Assembly: GCA_032622095.1 (NCBI GenBank)
Contig: CP136066.1
Coordinates: 11,867,784-11,931,783 of the forward strand
Length of the DNA: 64,000 nt
Source of the DNA: Siphonodentalium dalli
Taxonomy: Eukaryota; Mollusca; Scaphopoda; Gadilida; Siphonodentaliidae
Reading direction: 5' to 3'
Below the pieces are notes generated by a model that had not been told where the DNA came from, ran no database searches, and saw only the letters and a program-made list of their open reading frames with translations. Of this stretch, positions 33,650-45,382 are shown one piece after another. A program made the translations under genes and the position numbers. Numbering within the stretch: position 1 is the first letter of the stretch; each line of letters opens with the position of its first letter.

Positions 33650-34118
33650 ATAAATATGGGTTGTGGGGTGTGCCTATGTACACAAATGTGACATACAAGG
33701 TGGCCATGATGTTTTAAACGATTCTCGGAGGAAAAAATCTTTTGATGTCACCCGGAAGATCCATATGAAGTTTGGTGATGATCGTCACGAGGGGTGTGGC
33801 CTGTAGAGTGTGCCGAAGTAAATTGTTGACGGACGCTCGGGCGACGGACGGACGGCAACCCATGTCAATAGCTCAAACTGGACTTCGTAAAGTTTAGCTA
33901 AAAAGGGACCCACCCCAATGTGACCGTCAACGGAATGAAAAGTTCGGACTGGAACGACCTCAAATCGCGTAAACATTCTGATCTGCACCCACCGTTAACT
34001 CCCATCCGGGTGCTGAATTTGAATTGTAATTTGTTGATGTTAACGTCATAATTCAGGAATCACATCTTTGATTTGTATATGCCCGTTTTGATAAAAAAAA
34101 ACAACGTTTTATGTTCTT
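33650..34118. other. No recognisable gene
   Basis: Contains a CGGACGGACGG-type patch near 33835-33855 but no frame that resembles a protein. The 67-codon minus frame (33785-33988) is not supported. Confidence 0.5.
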
Positions 34119-34452
34119 GGTCTGTCCGTCCGTCGTACCGTCTGTCCGTCCCTCGAGATGTCTGTCCGTTCCTCGAGATGTCTGTCCGTCGTACCGTCTG
34201 TCCGTCCCTCGAGACGTCTGTCCGTTTGTCGTCGTACCGTCTGTCCGTCCCTCGAGACGTCTGTCCGTCGTACCGTCTGTCCGTCCCTCAAGATGTCTGT
34301 CCGTCCCTCGAGATGTTTGTTTGTCCGTCCCTCGAGATGTCTGTCCGTCCCTCGAGATGTCTGTCCGTCCCTCGAGATGTCTGTCCGTCCGTCCGTCTGT
34401 CCGTCCCTCGAGATGTCGTACCGTCCCTCCGTCTGTCCGTCCCTCGAGATGT
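34119..34452. repeat. GTCCGTCCCTCGAGATGTCT minisatellite, variable unit
   Basis: About 20-bp units built from CTGTCCGTCCCTCGAGATGT with inserted GTCGTACCG or GTCCGTCCGTC blocks; about 15 units. Every CTCGAG is an XhoI-type palindrome. Open frames on both strands (VPRDVCPS..., RDGQTDGRTDISRD) are repeat translations. Confidence 0.93.
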
Positions 34453-35033
34453 CATACCGTTCGCTTTTTTCGTTGCCGATGATGACTTTAGTACGTCTGA
34501 ACTGAATGGACTGAAATTTGGTATGTGTGTTTACTAGCACAAAATACAGGTCAAGTTCGAATTTTCACCTGCATGAGTTATGGCCCATTGTTGAAATTAC
34601 CACGGGCGTATGTTGCCACGCCCTAACGTGCTCTTGTTATTTCTTCCATCGAAGCTGGACATGTTTAGGGTCACCTCTAGATGGGAGCTATTGAATTTGA
34701 ACGATTTTGACGAAAAACATTGCTGCTGACAACCATCATGAATTTACTCCTTGCGCAATAAAATAATACTGGACTCAGTAGAGTCCGTGTTGTTCCTCTC
34801 ATTGACCCGTAACTCCGATATATGGATCTTCTGTGTGACCTCCAAGTCTATATCTATATTAGACATTGAATCGCGCAGAACAGCATATATCAAATTGCTA
34901 CTAATCAAATTTATTGAACCAAAAAAATTAAAATCAACGAATAACATAACACGGCAATTCCTCATTAATTGACGCCCTAAGTGTTGTTCCATCATCGATT
35001 AAATCTCTTCAATATTTTTCTTTACACTCTTAA

Positions 35034-35472
35034 AGGTACTCAATCCGATCAGACGCTCCTAAATTACTATTTCTTTGGCTTCGGGGGTAAAAAATATTTT
35101 ATTCGAGTCGAGGAACCTACCCGTCAAACCTCAGATTGATCAGATATAGATTTTTGAAGTTTGTGATTTCAATTGTGTGTTTACCAGAAACACGAGGTCA
35201 AACGGACGGCCTTGCAGATAAAGATGGATATCACTTGGTTATTATTACCACTTGATTTTAGGGTTATCCATCTTTGTCTGCAAGACCGTCCGTTTGACCT
35301 CGTGCTTCAATCAGTTTCTGGCCCAAAAACAATTGAAATTAAAAACTTCAAAAATCGATATCTGATCACTCTGAGCTTTGATGGTTAGGTTCCTCGACTC
35401 GAATCAAATATGTTTTACCCCCAGAAGCCAAAGAAATAGTAATTTAGGAACGTCTGATCGGATTGAGTACCT
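35034..35472. mobile_element. TTAA-flanked MITE family A, best-preserved copy (439 bp)
   Basis: TTAA at 35030-35033 and 35473-35476; termini AGGTACTCAATCCGATCAGACG and CGTCTGATCGGATTGAGTACCT. The inverted arms run for about 130 bp each (including TTTCTTTGGCTTCGGGGG, ATTCGAGTCGAGGAACC and TCTGATCACTCTGAGC and its counterpart). The middle holds a second inverted pair: AAACGGACGGCCTTGCAGAT against ATCTTTGTCTGCAAGACCGT. This copy defines the family. Confidence 0.9.
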
Positions 35473-35849
35473 TTAACTTTCCTTATTTTTTGTCCTCACT
35501 GAGAAAAAACCTCAGTCATTATGAATAAGATTGATTAGTCCGATTTTTTTCCATAACTCAACTAACTTTTCTTAGTTATTCAGACTAATTTACTATCTTA
35601 GTCATGATGACTAATTCGTAGCTTAGTGACAATGACTAATATGCTAGCTTTATTGGGCCATACTGAATAACTTAGTCACTGGGAAAGTGAAAATTTAATT
35701 TGGTGGAGATTTTGTGCGAATAATTTCAATAGTCAACCAGATGATATATTATCCAAAATCAGAGAAAGAGTTGAAAGAAGGACAAGCCACAGATTCCAAC
35801 ACTGGTCTTTTGGGAGGTATAACATTAGTTTGTGTATAGGTCTGTTTAA

Positions 35850-36242
35850 CCCTTTACCCAACAGAACGGCCCTGTGCCAATGCATTCTCTTATATATGCG
35901 AGTCGACCATAGGTCGCCTCGCATATATAAGAGAATGCATTGGCGTAACACATTAAAAATTATAAAATTGTTAAAGAATGTAAGAAAAAATGGTAAAAAG
36001 TGTTAAAAAAAGATTTTTTTTTAGGCCAATGCATTCTCTTATATATGCGAGGCGACCTATGGTCGACTCGCATATATAAGAGAATGCATTGGCACAGGGC
36101 ATAACTGTAACCATCACAATGTGGTCAAGGAGCCGGTTCCAATGATATCCATATTTGTATGGTTTTATTGAGACAGACCCAAGATAATTTAGGCTGTTGC
36201 AGCTTTATGTGGCCGTTTTTGGCCGGTTTGTTGGGTAAAGGG
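35850..36242. mobile_element. TTAA-flanked MITE family C, copy 2
   Basis: TTAA at 35846-35849 and 36243-36246; same termini as the copy at 33290 and the same pair of 69-bp palindromes (starting near 35876 and 36024). The A-rich spacer between palindromes is about 40 bp longer than in copy 1. Confidence 0.9.
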
Positions 36243-36291
36243 TTAACTAGTTTGTGGTGTCTATGATATAAGAACCATTTATCAAAATGTA

Positions 36292-36401
36292 GCCTTTGGT
36301 GTGGGAGTGAACTTACCTTTGGTGTGGGAGTGAACTTACCTTTGGTGTGGGAGTGAACTTACCTTTGGTGTGGGAGTGAACTTTGGTGTGGGAGTGAACT
36401 T
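36292..36401. repeat. 23-bp minisatellite, about 5 copies
   Basis: CCTTTGGTGTGGGAGTGAAC followed by TTA; four full units and a shortened fifth. Confidence 0.97.
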
Positions 36402-37099
36402 CTGATATATAAGCCATTACATGCTTCTATCAAACTCATTCAATTATATATCTAATATGATTGCGATGCAGTGGGAATTGTATATTATCAGCATGTATTA
36501 ATGAATATTCAGCATCATTTAAGGCAGTGTTTGAGATTAGAGTTATTCCCCGTGTAACCTCGTCACTGTAGGTTACACACAACTAATTATTTTCCATAGG
36601 CGACAGTGTTAACTAAAAGTCCCGCCGGCCATGGGTTTGACCTAGTTGAACTTCAAGTGGTCAATTTTCCCTTAGAACGTCATCCTCTGCACCAGTATGT
36701 GACAACAAACGCGCCCTTTTCGGTATTGTTTTCAAACGATAATCTTGCATTTCCACAACTACCCCATTTACTACAAAAAAATCAGCAGCATAAAAATACC
36801 CAGACCCCTTCCGTAACTTCTGGACGCCACCAGACTCTTCCTGGACATCTAAACATACACGATCGCCATATTTACGTAGGCTATGATTTTCTGTTCCCGA
36901 TTAGGGTTATTTCCCTCAATGATAATCAACCAATCAGCAGCCAGAATTGTTTTTATGCTGACTCGAGTTTCCCTACACAAATTCAAGAAGAGTAACTCTA
37001 TATAATTAGTTGTTTGTAACCTGTAACTGATGCCGAAGTTAGGGTCTATTCATATTGCACACGCGCTGGCGATTAATCGCCGCGTTTTTAAGGTCGAGT
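36402..37099. other. No supported gene
   Basis: A 129-codon plus frame (36606-36995) is present, but it has no motif I recognise, no strong composition signal and no neighbours that support it. The segment near 37070-37095 (GATTAATCGCCGCGTTTTTA followed by AGGT) matches, inverted, about 51475-51500. Confidence 0.4.
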
Positions 37100-37221
37100 A
37101 TGGAATCCTATTAGGGCCACTTGCTAATGGCGAAAGCGCCGAAAGCGACAAAAAGTGCGCCATTAGTAACGCGCCGAAAGCGCCGAAAGCGACAAAATAT
37201 GCGCCGTTACGGCGCACTATT
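37100..37221. repeat. GCCGAAAGC palindromic array, locus 1 (interrupted by LTR element)
   Basis: Begins TATGGAATCCTATTAGGGCC followed by ACTTGCTAATGGCG, then GCGCCGAAAGC and GACAAAAAGTGCGCC words in both orientations, and ends at GGCGCACTATT against the 5' end of the LTR element. The same vocabulary makes up 46199-46526 and 48800-49556. Confidence 0.9.
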
Positions 37222-37227
37222 TGTTAT

Positions 37228-38043
37228 TGTAATAGTGTGGTAATTTACGGTAATCTTATCTTCTAAACAGTTTTAATATTAACTGACAAAACAGGGTTAA
37301 CTTATTCCAATATTTCTATTGTATTCTTATTTTATACTAACACGCACATGCGCAGTTTGTATTGTCATATTTCCTTATTTAGCCAACCAATCACATCGTG
37401 AATATTGGGTGAGTTCATTATTGCTCATGCTTCATTTTTTCCCGCCATGAACTAATCTGTTCTCTTTCTCAATTTGTCACCGTCCATGGCGGATGCTCCT
37501 GTTTAGCGGTCTTCAATTTATTCAATAGTGGTAAGACGTGGCTTTGTCGGACTGACAGGTAATTATCAATTTTATAGTTATATATGCTTTTACTATTGTT
37601 GCTACCCAACAATTTTATATCTCTTATAATTTATTTATAACTCTGAAACCAGTAGATTGTATTCTGTGATAGACTTTATCAAAGTCTCTAATTTAGTGAA
37701 ATATTATAATAAAACCCCATTTTTATATAATGTTTTCATGTCATTATAAATGGCTACATTTTTGTAAAGCCTGTGCATATTTTGATTTGATGTAAAGTTC
37801 TTTTTGTGCCATTTTAGTTTGTGAACAATTTGGAATTGGTTTGCATTATTTCAATGCCAAAATATAATTCTAATGCATGTTGTTCAATTTCTTTTACAGG
37901 GCTACAAAAAAGTTAACAAGTTTACAAATCTTTGATTATCACATCGATGTATATAAAGAATATTACTTGCATCTTTAAACGGACTTGTTATTTTATTGTG
38001 AACCCAACCACCCCGAGATTCGGAACATAGAACGGTCTAGTTC
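37228..38043 (+). repeat. 5' LTR (816 bp)
   Basis: Starts TGTAATAGTGTGGTAATTT and ends GGAACATAGAACGGTCTAGT-TC; the first bases after it are ACTGGCGCC. Contains a candidate splice donor (GACAG|GTAATT, about 37557-37563) and acceptor (TTTCTTTTACAG|GGCTAC, about 37890-37902), which could remove part of the leader. Matches 45383-46198 without visible difference. Confidence 0.93.
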
Positions 38044-39447
38044 ACTGGCGCCCTTCAAGACGGCAGGAAGAGGGTTAACGTGGAGTTGTTATTCGAATTT
38101 CGACACCGGATTGGTGGATGCAGCTTCTGGTCTACGCTGATTGGTCGGTTATCTTCTTTACAAAAAAATTCAACAATGGCGATCTGTTCTGAAGTGTATC
38201 TGTTTGGATTCTAGGATATAGGATATTTTGGATATTCTGTGTTTATCCTGGACGTTTCGCTGATAATAAAGGTAACCTAATGTATATTTCGAACCCTCGC
38301 CACCAAAGATACTTTCTAAGAAGTCCCTATATGTGATTTCCATGCTCTGGAACTTTGTATGAACATTTGCAAGTCGCCCATATTCGTTATATGTTGATGC
38401 ACAAGCTATAAATAACATCGGAGAATCCGTGATGTCATTCCTGGCTGTCAGCTAAATGTTGCATGTTTGAAGTACTGTCTCGTGTCCATGTATATGATGT
38501 CATCTACGTCATTGTGTTTTACTGGTAGCTTCTAAATGACATTGTTCAGAAGTACATGTTTATTTTCATGTCAGTGACGTCATTGTTCGTCACCAACGAT
38601 CTTCTTGACAACGTGTTCGTGTTTACCTGTGACATCATCGTGACCTCGTGTGTTTGTTTATTTACTTTGGAACAGTTTGTCACATGATGACCTGTACTAA
38701 TAATAGGATGACCTCGTTCCATATTTGAACTTCCTGTTCTACATTTGAAGTCATTTCATGGTCAGAAATCTGACTGTATTTTCATTGAACATTATTGGAG
38801 AGACTAGGACGAATTTTGTGCAGCCAGTTGATATCTGTTTTAAACACTTAGTGTCATTCAATAACTTTGAGAGTTGACTTTGATCAATTTTTTCTAAATA
38901 TTTTTTTCAAATGTCAACTTAGAAATTTTTGATTTTTGTCAGCCCGAATTTTCAGGTGTTGCCAAACTTGTATTTTTATGCAAATTTTATGACATATTAA
39001 CCTGAAAGTTTCCGACTTAGGCCACAGCAAGTAAATTTTTATTTTTTATTGCTATATTTTAACTTATTGTTATTATGGATAACCTTGTGTTATCATAGGT
39101 GGACTCTGTGGAATTTTGAAAATATTTTTCAAATTTTTTTTTCATTGTTGTCTTAAAGCAAATTTTGCTTAGAGTTTGAGGTAAGCTTGTGTTGGGCTAG
39201 TAAAAACTTTGTGATAATATTTGGAAATTATTTTCCATTTTTTTTTTTCTAGCCTAGTTTGAATTTTAATCTCATTTTACATTGAGAATTTTTATAAATT
39301 CAACTTAGTGAATTTTGAGTAAGATTAATTCACAAAATGTTCATGATGGTGATTTGAACTTGGTAAGTTTACAACAGTGAATTATTGTGTATTACAAACT
39401 GCGCATTGCATTTCACACACTTGCTAACTTTTTAATTTGACTAAAAC
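38044..39447 (+). other. Leader of the LTR element, including primer-binding-like site
   Basis: TGGCGCCCTTCAAG at about 38046 is placed like a tRNA primer-binding site: it starts two bases after the LTR and begins TGG, complementary to CCA. Its first eight bases match the animal lysine-type site, but the rest does not, so the primer tRNA is not identified. The following 1.4 kb is AT-rich and without a supported gene; the 82-codon minus frame (38170-38418) is noise. Confidence 0.65.
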
Positions 39448-42400
39448 ATGGAAACTGGTGGTGGGACTAAACTAACAGAGGATGAGTTGAAATCTATCGC
39501 TCAAGTCTTCACATCAATGAAAAACAAACCGAAGGCAGACACGCCTGAAGATTTCGAAGCATGGATGAAGTCCTACGCAGGTAATGCCGGTATCAAACAA
39601 GAAGTCGGTGATGAAATCAAGAAGGTAGTAGTTACAACAAAGCCTGTTAGAATGTCTTGTTTTTCAGGTGATAGAAAAACTGATGTCAGTTATGATTACT
39701 GGAAATATGAATTAGATTGTTTAATTGGTGATGGGATGTCAGAACGTGAAATAGTTAGTTGCATTAGGAGGCATATGAGAGGTGAAGCTGCTGATGTAAT
39801 CATGAGTCTTGGGGCGAAAGCAGCGAGCAAGCATATGATTTCTAAACTTGATTCAGTCTATGGTAATTTAGAAACTCATGAGTCAATACTTGGTAAATTT
39901 TTCAGTGCTAAGCAAAGTGTGACTGAATCTGTTGTGCAATGGGGTGCAAGATTAGAAAGTATTATGAGCAAAGCTTTGTTAATGGAAGCTGTAAAGAAAG
40001 CAGATGGTGATAGTCTATTGAGAAATGTATTTTTTAATGGTCTTAGACAAGAACTTAAAGATATTTCTGCATATAAGATTGATAATGTTAATTCATTTGA
40101 TGAACTTAGAATCTTTTTAAGGACTATTGAGAAGGACCATGAGAAACCAAATCCACAGATTCACAAAGTAGCTCAGAACAATACTGAGTTAGATGATTTG
40201 AAGAAGATGGTCATAAACCTAACCAAAAAGGTAGACAGTATGCAGCTGCAACAAAGCAGTGCAATGAGAGGAAATGGTGGACAACAGCAAGATAGGGGTC
40301 GACCGCAAGATAGGGATCGACATCAGTATGGCAGACAACATGGTGGTCAGCCACCAGACCAACAGTTCAACAATGATCGGCCTGATGGTAGCCAACCAAA
40401 CCAAGGGTTTAAGGGCAAGGTTACGTGCTGGTTTTGTGGAAAGGATGGCCATAAATCCTCTCAGTGTTATAAGAAGGAAAAAGGTAAGAATAAACTCCTA
40501 GACATCTGCAAATCAGGGCCGTCTGCAGATGGTAAAAATTCTAACAGGCCTGAAATGGATCAAAATCCAACCGGTCTTTACGGTGAAACTACTGAGGTAG
40601 CTATTTGTGTTGAGGGAGTAAATACACAGTCACTTTTAGATAGTGGTTCAACTGTGTCCACTCTGAGTCAGTCATTTTATGATCAGAATTTATCTAACAT
40701 TCCAATTCAACCTTTATCTACTGTGCTCAAAGTTGAATGTGCCGATGGAAAGTGTTTACCATACAGTGGTTATGTTTGTTGTAGTGTTGCATTCCCATCT
40801 TTAAATGGAAAAAATTCTCACAATTGTTTGTTTCTCGTTGTTCCTGATAGTTTATACAGCAAAACAACACCAGTTCTGATTGGAACAAACATTCTGAAGA
40901 CCTTGATGGAGGAATGCAAATTGCATTTTGGTGAAAGGTATCTGCAAATTGCGCCGCTATCTACACCATGGTATGTATGTTTTCGTTGTCTTTCACTAAG
41001 GGAAAAGGAATTATGCAAAAACAAATACATACTTGGCATTGTTAAAAGTGCCGAAAGCAGAAATACTGTAATAAATCCTAATTGTGAAAAAATCATTCAT
41101 TGTTTTGTGGATCACAAAGTACCGTACAATCCAACTTGTGCTATGTTACAACCAGTTTCCAATTCTGTATTGAATATTCAGTCTTCTCTTGTGAATTACA
41201 ATTTTTGTGATAAACAATTCCTGGAAGTGTGTGTTTCAAACAATACAGATAAAACAATTTGCATATCACCAAAGAGTATTGTTTGCGAAATGCAACCTGT
41301 TTCAGTTGAAGATTTAAACAACAAACCAGATGTTATTCCTAAAGGTTCTGAATTGGAGAAAATTGATCTAAGTTGTGAAAATTTATCAAAGGATCAAACT
41401 GACATTGTACAAAGTTTATTAGTTGAATATTCAGATGTATTCTCCCACAGTGACTTTGATATAGGATACTATCCAGGAGTGAAGCATCGCATTGATTTGA
41501 CAGATGAAATTCCATTCAAGCAACGACACAGACCGATTCCACCTGGCATAATTCAAGAAGTGAGAGATCACCTTCACCAGCTTTTGGCAGCAGGGGTCAT
41601 TCGTAAATCTTGGAGTCCTTATGCTTCCAACATGCTACTTGTGAGAAAGAAATTAGGTGAGCTCAGAGTATGTGTAGATTTCCGTGTTCTCAACAAAAAG
41701 ACTGTTAAAGATTCTTATTCACTTCCTCGTATGGAAGAATTGTTGGATCGTTTGGCTGGAAATTCATACTTTTCTCTTCTGGATCTTCGTTCTTCGTTTT
41801 ATCAAATTGAAATCCAAGAGGAACATAAATCACGTACAGCATTTAATGCCGGTAATCTTGGATTTTATGAGTTCAACCGTATGGCAATGGGTCTTTGTGG
41901 ATCCCCTTCAACATTTCAAAGAGTAATGGAGCAATGTTTGGACGGATTGAATTTAGACATATGTAGCGTTTTTATTGATGACGTCATAGTGTATTCTAAC
42001 TCATTTGAGGACCATATTGATCATCTTAGAAGAGTGTTTCAGAGATTCCGAGAGTGCGGAGTGAAGATGTCACCAAAGAAATGTAAGCTGCTGAAGCAAG
42101 AGGTAGTGTATGTTGGACATAAAGTGTCCAGAAATGGTGTTAGTCCGGATCCATCCAAGATTGAGAAGATAATGGAATGGCCTACACCTTCCAATGGAGA
42201 TGAACTCAGACGTTTTCTTGGTTTTGCATCTTATTACAGAAAATTCGTCCGACAGTTTTCTCAAATTGCTCGCCCATTATCGGATATTTTACCACCGACC
42301 ACAGAAGCTAAGAAAAAAGGTAAGAAAAAATCTAAACCTAGTGCATGGGTGTGGGGAGAAGAACAGGACAAGTCTTTCAATCAGCTCAAAGAGTGTTTAA

Positions 42401-44802
42401 TTACACCTCCTGTACTTGGGTATCCAGATTATTCTAAAAAGTTTGAATTACATACAGACGCTTCATCTCATGGACTTGGTGCTGTACTGTACCAAGAATC
42501 TGAAGGTCACAATAGAGTCATTGCTTATGCCAGTCGAAGTTTAAATGCAGCAGAAAAGAACTACCCTGCACATAAACTGGAATTTCTTAGTCTTAAGTGG
42601 GCAGTTACAGACAAATTCATGGATTACTTGTATGGCAACAAATTTGTGGTGTTTACTGACAATAATCCACTTACCTATGTTCTTTCTACAGCAAAACTGG
42701 ATGCAACTGCTCATCGATGGCTCGCAGCTCTCTCTGCATATGACTTCGAGATCTTTTACCGACCCGGCAAATCCAATGCAGATGCAGATGGTATGTCACG
42801 CCTTCCATCCAAGCAGGATATGGAGGACAACCACAAGATTTCAAGTGAATCTGTGAAGACTGTGTGCAAATCCATGCAATGTCTGCAGCCTTATGTCCAG
42901 TCTTTGTGCTTCTCAGAGAATGTGATTGATGAATTGGATCAAGGTATGGAGTTAGATGATATGACACCTATTGACTGGCGAAGACTGCAGAACAAGGACG
43001 CATTGATTGGACCATGGATGACAGCAGTGAGAAGTGGTACACGTCCAAACAAAGGTACGTTTGAGCCATCCAAAGAGAATTATGCCTTTTTTAGGAATTT
43101 CAATTCATTGAGGCTACAACGAGGTGCACTCTTTCGTGAAACAACCATTGATGGTCAACTCAAACACCAACTTGTTCTTCCTTCATCTCAAGTGGAAATG
43201 GTTTTAAAACATCTTCATGATCATGTTGGCCATCCCGGAAGAGACAGAACAGTAAGTCTGATTAAAGATAGGTTCTATTGGCCTGGAACTGATTCAATGG
43301 TGGAAAGATACATTCAAAATTGTGACAGATGTGTAAGACGCAAGTCGTCAATGCATGTAAAAGCCCCACTTGTTTCAATTACAACTTCTCAGCCAATGGA
43401 ATTGTTATGCATAGATTTTCTGAGTCTTGAAACATGTAAGGGAGGATACCAAAGCATTCTTGTAGTTACGGATCATTTTACCAAATACGCTCAGGCATTT
43501 CCGTGCAAAAATCAGACTGCCAAGACAACAGCAGATGTGTTATTTAACAATTTCATTTCTCATTATTCCTTTCCCTCCAGATTACACTCAGATCAGGGCC
43601 CTTGTTTTGAGTCTAACTTAATCAGGGAGTTATGTCGTCTGTGTGGAATCGAAAAGTCGAGAACGACTCCTTATCATCCTATGGGGAATGGAATAACTGA
43701 GAGATTTAATCGCACTCTGCTGGGGATGCTTGGCACTCTGAATCCTGAACAAAAACAGGATTGGAAACGGTATGTTGCACCTTTAGTGCATGCCTACAAC
43801 TGTACGCGACACGATACTACAGGATATTCTCCTTTCTTCTTGATGTTCGGTCGCCATCCGAGGCTTCCTGTGGATGTTATGTTCGGTTTGAATACTGATG
43901 TTAATTGTGATTCTTCTGTAGAGGAGTATGTTTCAGATTTACGTAAGAAACTTTCGGCAGCATATGCCACTGCATCGAAGGCTACAGGGAAGGCACAACA
44001 GCATCAGCAACAAAACTTCAACAGGAAGGCCCGTGGTGCTCTTGTCAATCCAGGAGATCGTGTTTTGGTCAAAACACTAGCATTCGATGGACGCCACAAA
44101 ATTGCAGATCGTTTTAACAAAGAAGTATACACAGTGATTGAACAGCCTAATGATGATATACCAGTGTTTGTTGTTGCAAGCGATGATGGGAAAGTTCGGA
44201 CGCTGCACAGGAACCATTTGTTGCCAGTAAGCAGTCTACCTCTTGAAGACGTAGAGATACCTAGCACAGAGGATACTCTTGATGATGGTTCAGCCTTACA
44301 GAGCAATGAAGTTCCTGACATTGGTTCGACAATCGCTGACAAAGAACCTGATGAGGACTTGGACATGTATGTTTTTTCGCATATGGATGTGGAACATAAT
44401 AATGGGGTAAGTGAAGAGTTCAACCCACAGGGTGATTCAAATAGTCACCAAGGGGTAGATACTCCTGTTGATTCAACCAACCAAGTTGAACTTGAAAGCG
44501 TTCCGGAACGTGGTAATGTTACTGAGACAACTGAGGTTGCACATGTAACGGTAGATTTATCTTCTTCTGAAACTGAAGAGATAGTGCTTCCAGTACCTCA
44601 GGTAAGGAGGTCACTGAGAGAGCGTAAACCCCCAAGTTATTTGTCAGAGTATCAGGTTAACAAACAATCAATAAATACAAATCCTGGAAATGTTGCAACA
44701 AGGTTTGAAGTGTTCAAATGGTTAATGGACAATGAAGTTCTTAAAGATATTCCAATTGATAATTTCAAGCAGATCTGTTCATCCATTCTACAAACAAAAT
44801 GA
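39448..44802 (+). CDS. Gag-Pol polyprotein of Ty3/gypsy-type retrotransposon (1784 aa)
   Basis: Gag and Pol are in one uninterrupted frame with no frameshift between them. Gag (about 1-345) ends in a basic, Gln-rich stretch and one CCHC knuckle, CWFCGKDGHKSSQC (327-340). The aspartic protease has LLDSGST with DSG at 398-400. The RT runs about 690-870, with VCVDFRVLNKK and FIDD at 842-845 as the catalytic motif. RNase H starts at HTDASS (D1004), with TDNNPL near 1070. The integrase has an HHCC zinc module (HVGHPGRDRT ... CDRCVRR, about 1258-1297) and a DDE core of D1323, D1382 and E1418 (D-x58-D-x35-E). The C-terminal tail is acidic and ends near RRSLRERKPPSYL. There is no chromodomain and no env. 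The first ATG of the frame gives a plausible Gag N terminus (METGGGTKLTEDELKS). All catalytic residues seen are intact. Confidence 0.97.
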   Translation: METGGGTKLTEDELKSIAQVFTSMKNKPKADTPEDFEAWMKSYAGNAGIKQEVGDEIKKVVVTTKPVRMSCFSGDRKTDVSYDYWKYELDCLIGDGMSEREIVSCIRRHMRGEAADVIMSLGAKAASKHMISKLDSVYGNLETHESILGKFFSAKQSVTESVVQWGARLESIMSKALLMEAVKKADGDSLLRNVFFNGLRQELKDISAYKIDNVNSFDELRIFLRTIEKDHEKPNPQIHKVAQNNTELDDLKKMVINLTKKVDSMQLQQSSAMRGNGGQQQDRGRPQDRDRHQYGRQHGGQPPDQQFNNDRPDGSQPNQGFKGKVTCWFCGKDGHKSSQCYKKEKGKNKLLDICKSGPSADGKNSNRPEMDQNPTGLYGETTEVAICVEGVNTQSLLDSGSTVSTLSQSFYDQNLSNIPIQPLSTVLKVECADGKCLPYSGYVCCSVAFPSLNGKNSHNCLFLVVPDSLYSKTTPVLIGTNILKTLMEECKLHFGERYLQIAPLSTPWYVCFRCLSLREKELCKNKYILGIVKSAESRNTVINPNCEKIIHCFVDHKVPYNPTCAMLQPVSNSVLNIQSSLVNYNFCDKQFLEVCVSNNTDKTICISPKSIVCEMQPVSVEDLNNKPDVIPKGSELEKIDLSCENLSKDQTDIVQSLLVEYSDVFSHSDFDIGYYPGVKHRIDLTDEIPFKQRHRPIPPGIIQEVRDHLHQLLAAGVIRKSWSPYASNMLLVRKKLGELRVCVDFRVLNKKTVKDSYSLPRMEELLDRLAGNSYFSLLDLRSSFYQIEIQEEHKSRTAFNAGNLGFYEFNRMAMGLCGSPSTFQRVMEQCLDGLNLDICSVFIDDVIVYSNSFEDHIDHLRRVFQRFRECGVKMSPKKCKLLKQEVVYVGHKVSRNGVSPDPSKIEKIMEWPTPSNGDELRRFLGFASYYRKFVRQFSQIARPLSDILPPTTEAKKKGKKKSKPSAWVWGEEQDKSFNQLKECLITPPVLGYPDYSKKFELHTDASSHGLGAVLYQESEGHNRVIAYASRSLNAAEKNYPAHKLEFLSLKWAVTDKFMDYLYGNKFVVFTDNNPLTYVLSTAKLDATAHRWLAALSAYDFEIFYRPGKSNADADGMSRLPSKQDMEDNHKISSESVKTVCKSMQCLQPYVQSLCFSENVIDELDQGMELDDMTPIDWRRLQNKDALIGPWMTAVRSGTRPNKGTFEPSKENYAFFRNFNSLRLQRGALFRETTIDGQLKHQLVLPSSQVEMVLKHLHDHVGHPGRDRTVSLIKDRFYWPGTDSMVERYIQNCDRCVRRKSSMHVKAPLVSITTSQPMELLCIDFLSLETCKGGYQSILVVTDHFTKYAQAFPCKNQTAKTTADVLFNNFISHYSFPSRLHSDQGPCFESNLIRELCRLCGIEKSRTTPYHPMGNGITERFNRTLLGMLGTLNPEQKQDWKRYVAPLVHAYNCTRHDTTGYSPFFLMFGRHPRLPVDVMFGLNTDVNCDSSVEEYVSDLRKKLSAAYATASKATGKAQQHQQQNFNRKARGALVNPGDRVLVKTLAFDGRHKIADRFNKEVYTVIEQPNDDIPVFVVASDDGKVRTLHRNHLLPVSSLPLEDVEIPSTEDTLDDGSALQSNEVPDIGSTIADKEPDEDLDMYVFSHMDVEHNNGVSEEFNPQGDSNSHQGVDTPVDSTNQVELESVPERGNVTETTEVAHVTVDLSSSETEEIVLPVPQVRRSLRERKPPSYLSEYQVNKQSINTNPGNVATRFEVFKWLMDNEVLKDIPIDNFKQICSSILQTK

Positions 44803-45369
44803 ATTATGTTGTCACGTTTCTAATTTCACTTTGAGATATCATTGCAGAATCCAACATCACCTAAACAGAAGGCGTACCGATGTAACTTATATATGTCTGG
44901 AGACCCAGGGTTGCCATCGACCATCCTGATGTACCAGTATGTATAATGCGATTGCAAAGGTGCGTAAATTGTAATCTGATGAGGTCTAGTGGGATATTTT
45001 GTGTACATATTGTTTTAATATTGTAATCATGCCATATATTGATTGTGTAAGAAAAAAAAAAAAAAAAAAATCTGAGTAACAAAAAAATAGTTCATTTGAA
45101 ATGTTGATTAGTTTTTGTTATATATACATTTGTCTGAAGATTGTATAACTTGTATTGTATCTTCATGTGATATATATTGTCTGAGTGATTTAACAGATAT
45201 TTAGTCTGAGCTATTGGATATGTTACATGGGTTTCTTTTGTTATTCCACCCGCAGTGAGCATGGCAATCCGAGCTAAACTGCATGTTCTGCGAGAGACTC
45301 TTTGTGATATAGCCAATAGCTACAGCAGTTACTGTTGGGTCAGCAATGACAAGAATGTCATTTTTTTCA
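44803..45369 (+). other. 3' untranslated spacer of the LTR element
   Basis: No open frame that resembles Env. Contains an A run of about 18 at 45053-45070. Small frames on both strands are noise. Confidence 0.7.
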
Positions 45370-45382
45370 TCAGGGGGGAGGA
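45370..45382 (+). other. Polypurine tract of the LTR element
   Basis: CAGGGGGGAGGA lies directly before the 3' LTR start TGTAATAG, the normal place for plus-strand priming. Confidence 0.85.

Noticed and set aside
34073-34540. Overlapping 143-154 codon frames on both strands
   Set aside because: Both are translations of the CTGTCCGTCCCTCGAGATGT minisatellite.
36606-36995. 129-codon plus frame
   Set aside because: No recognisable domain, no supporting neighbour, and a length attainable by chance in this AT-rich region.
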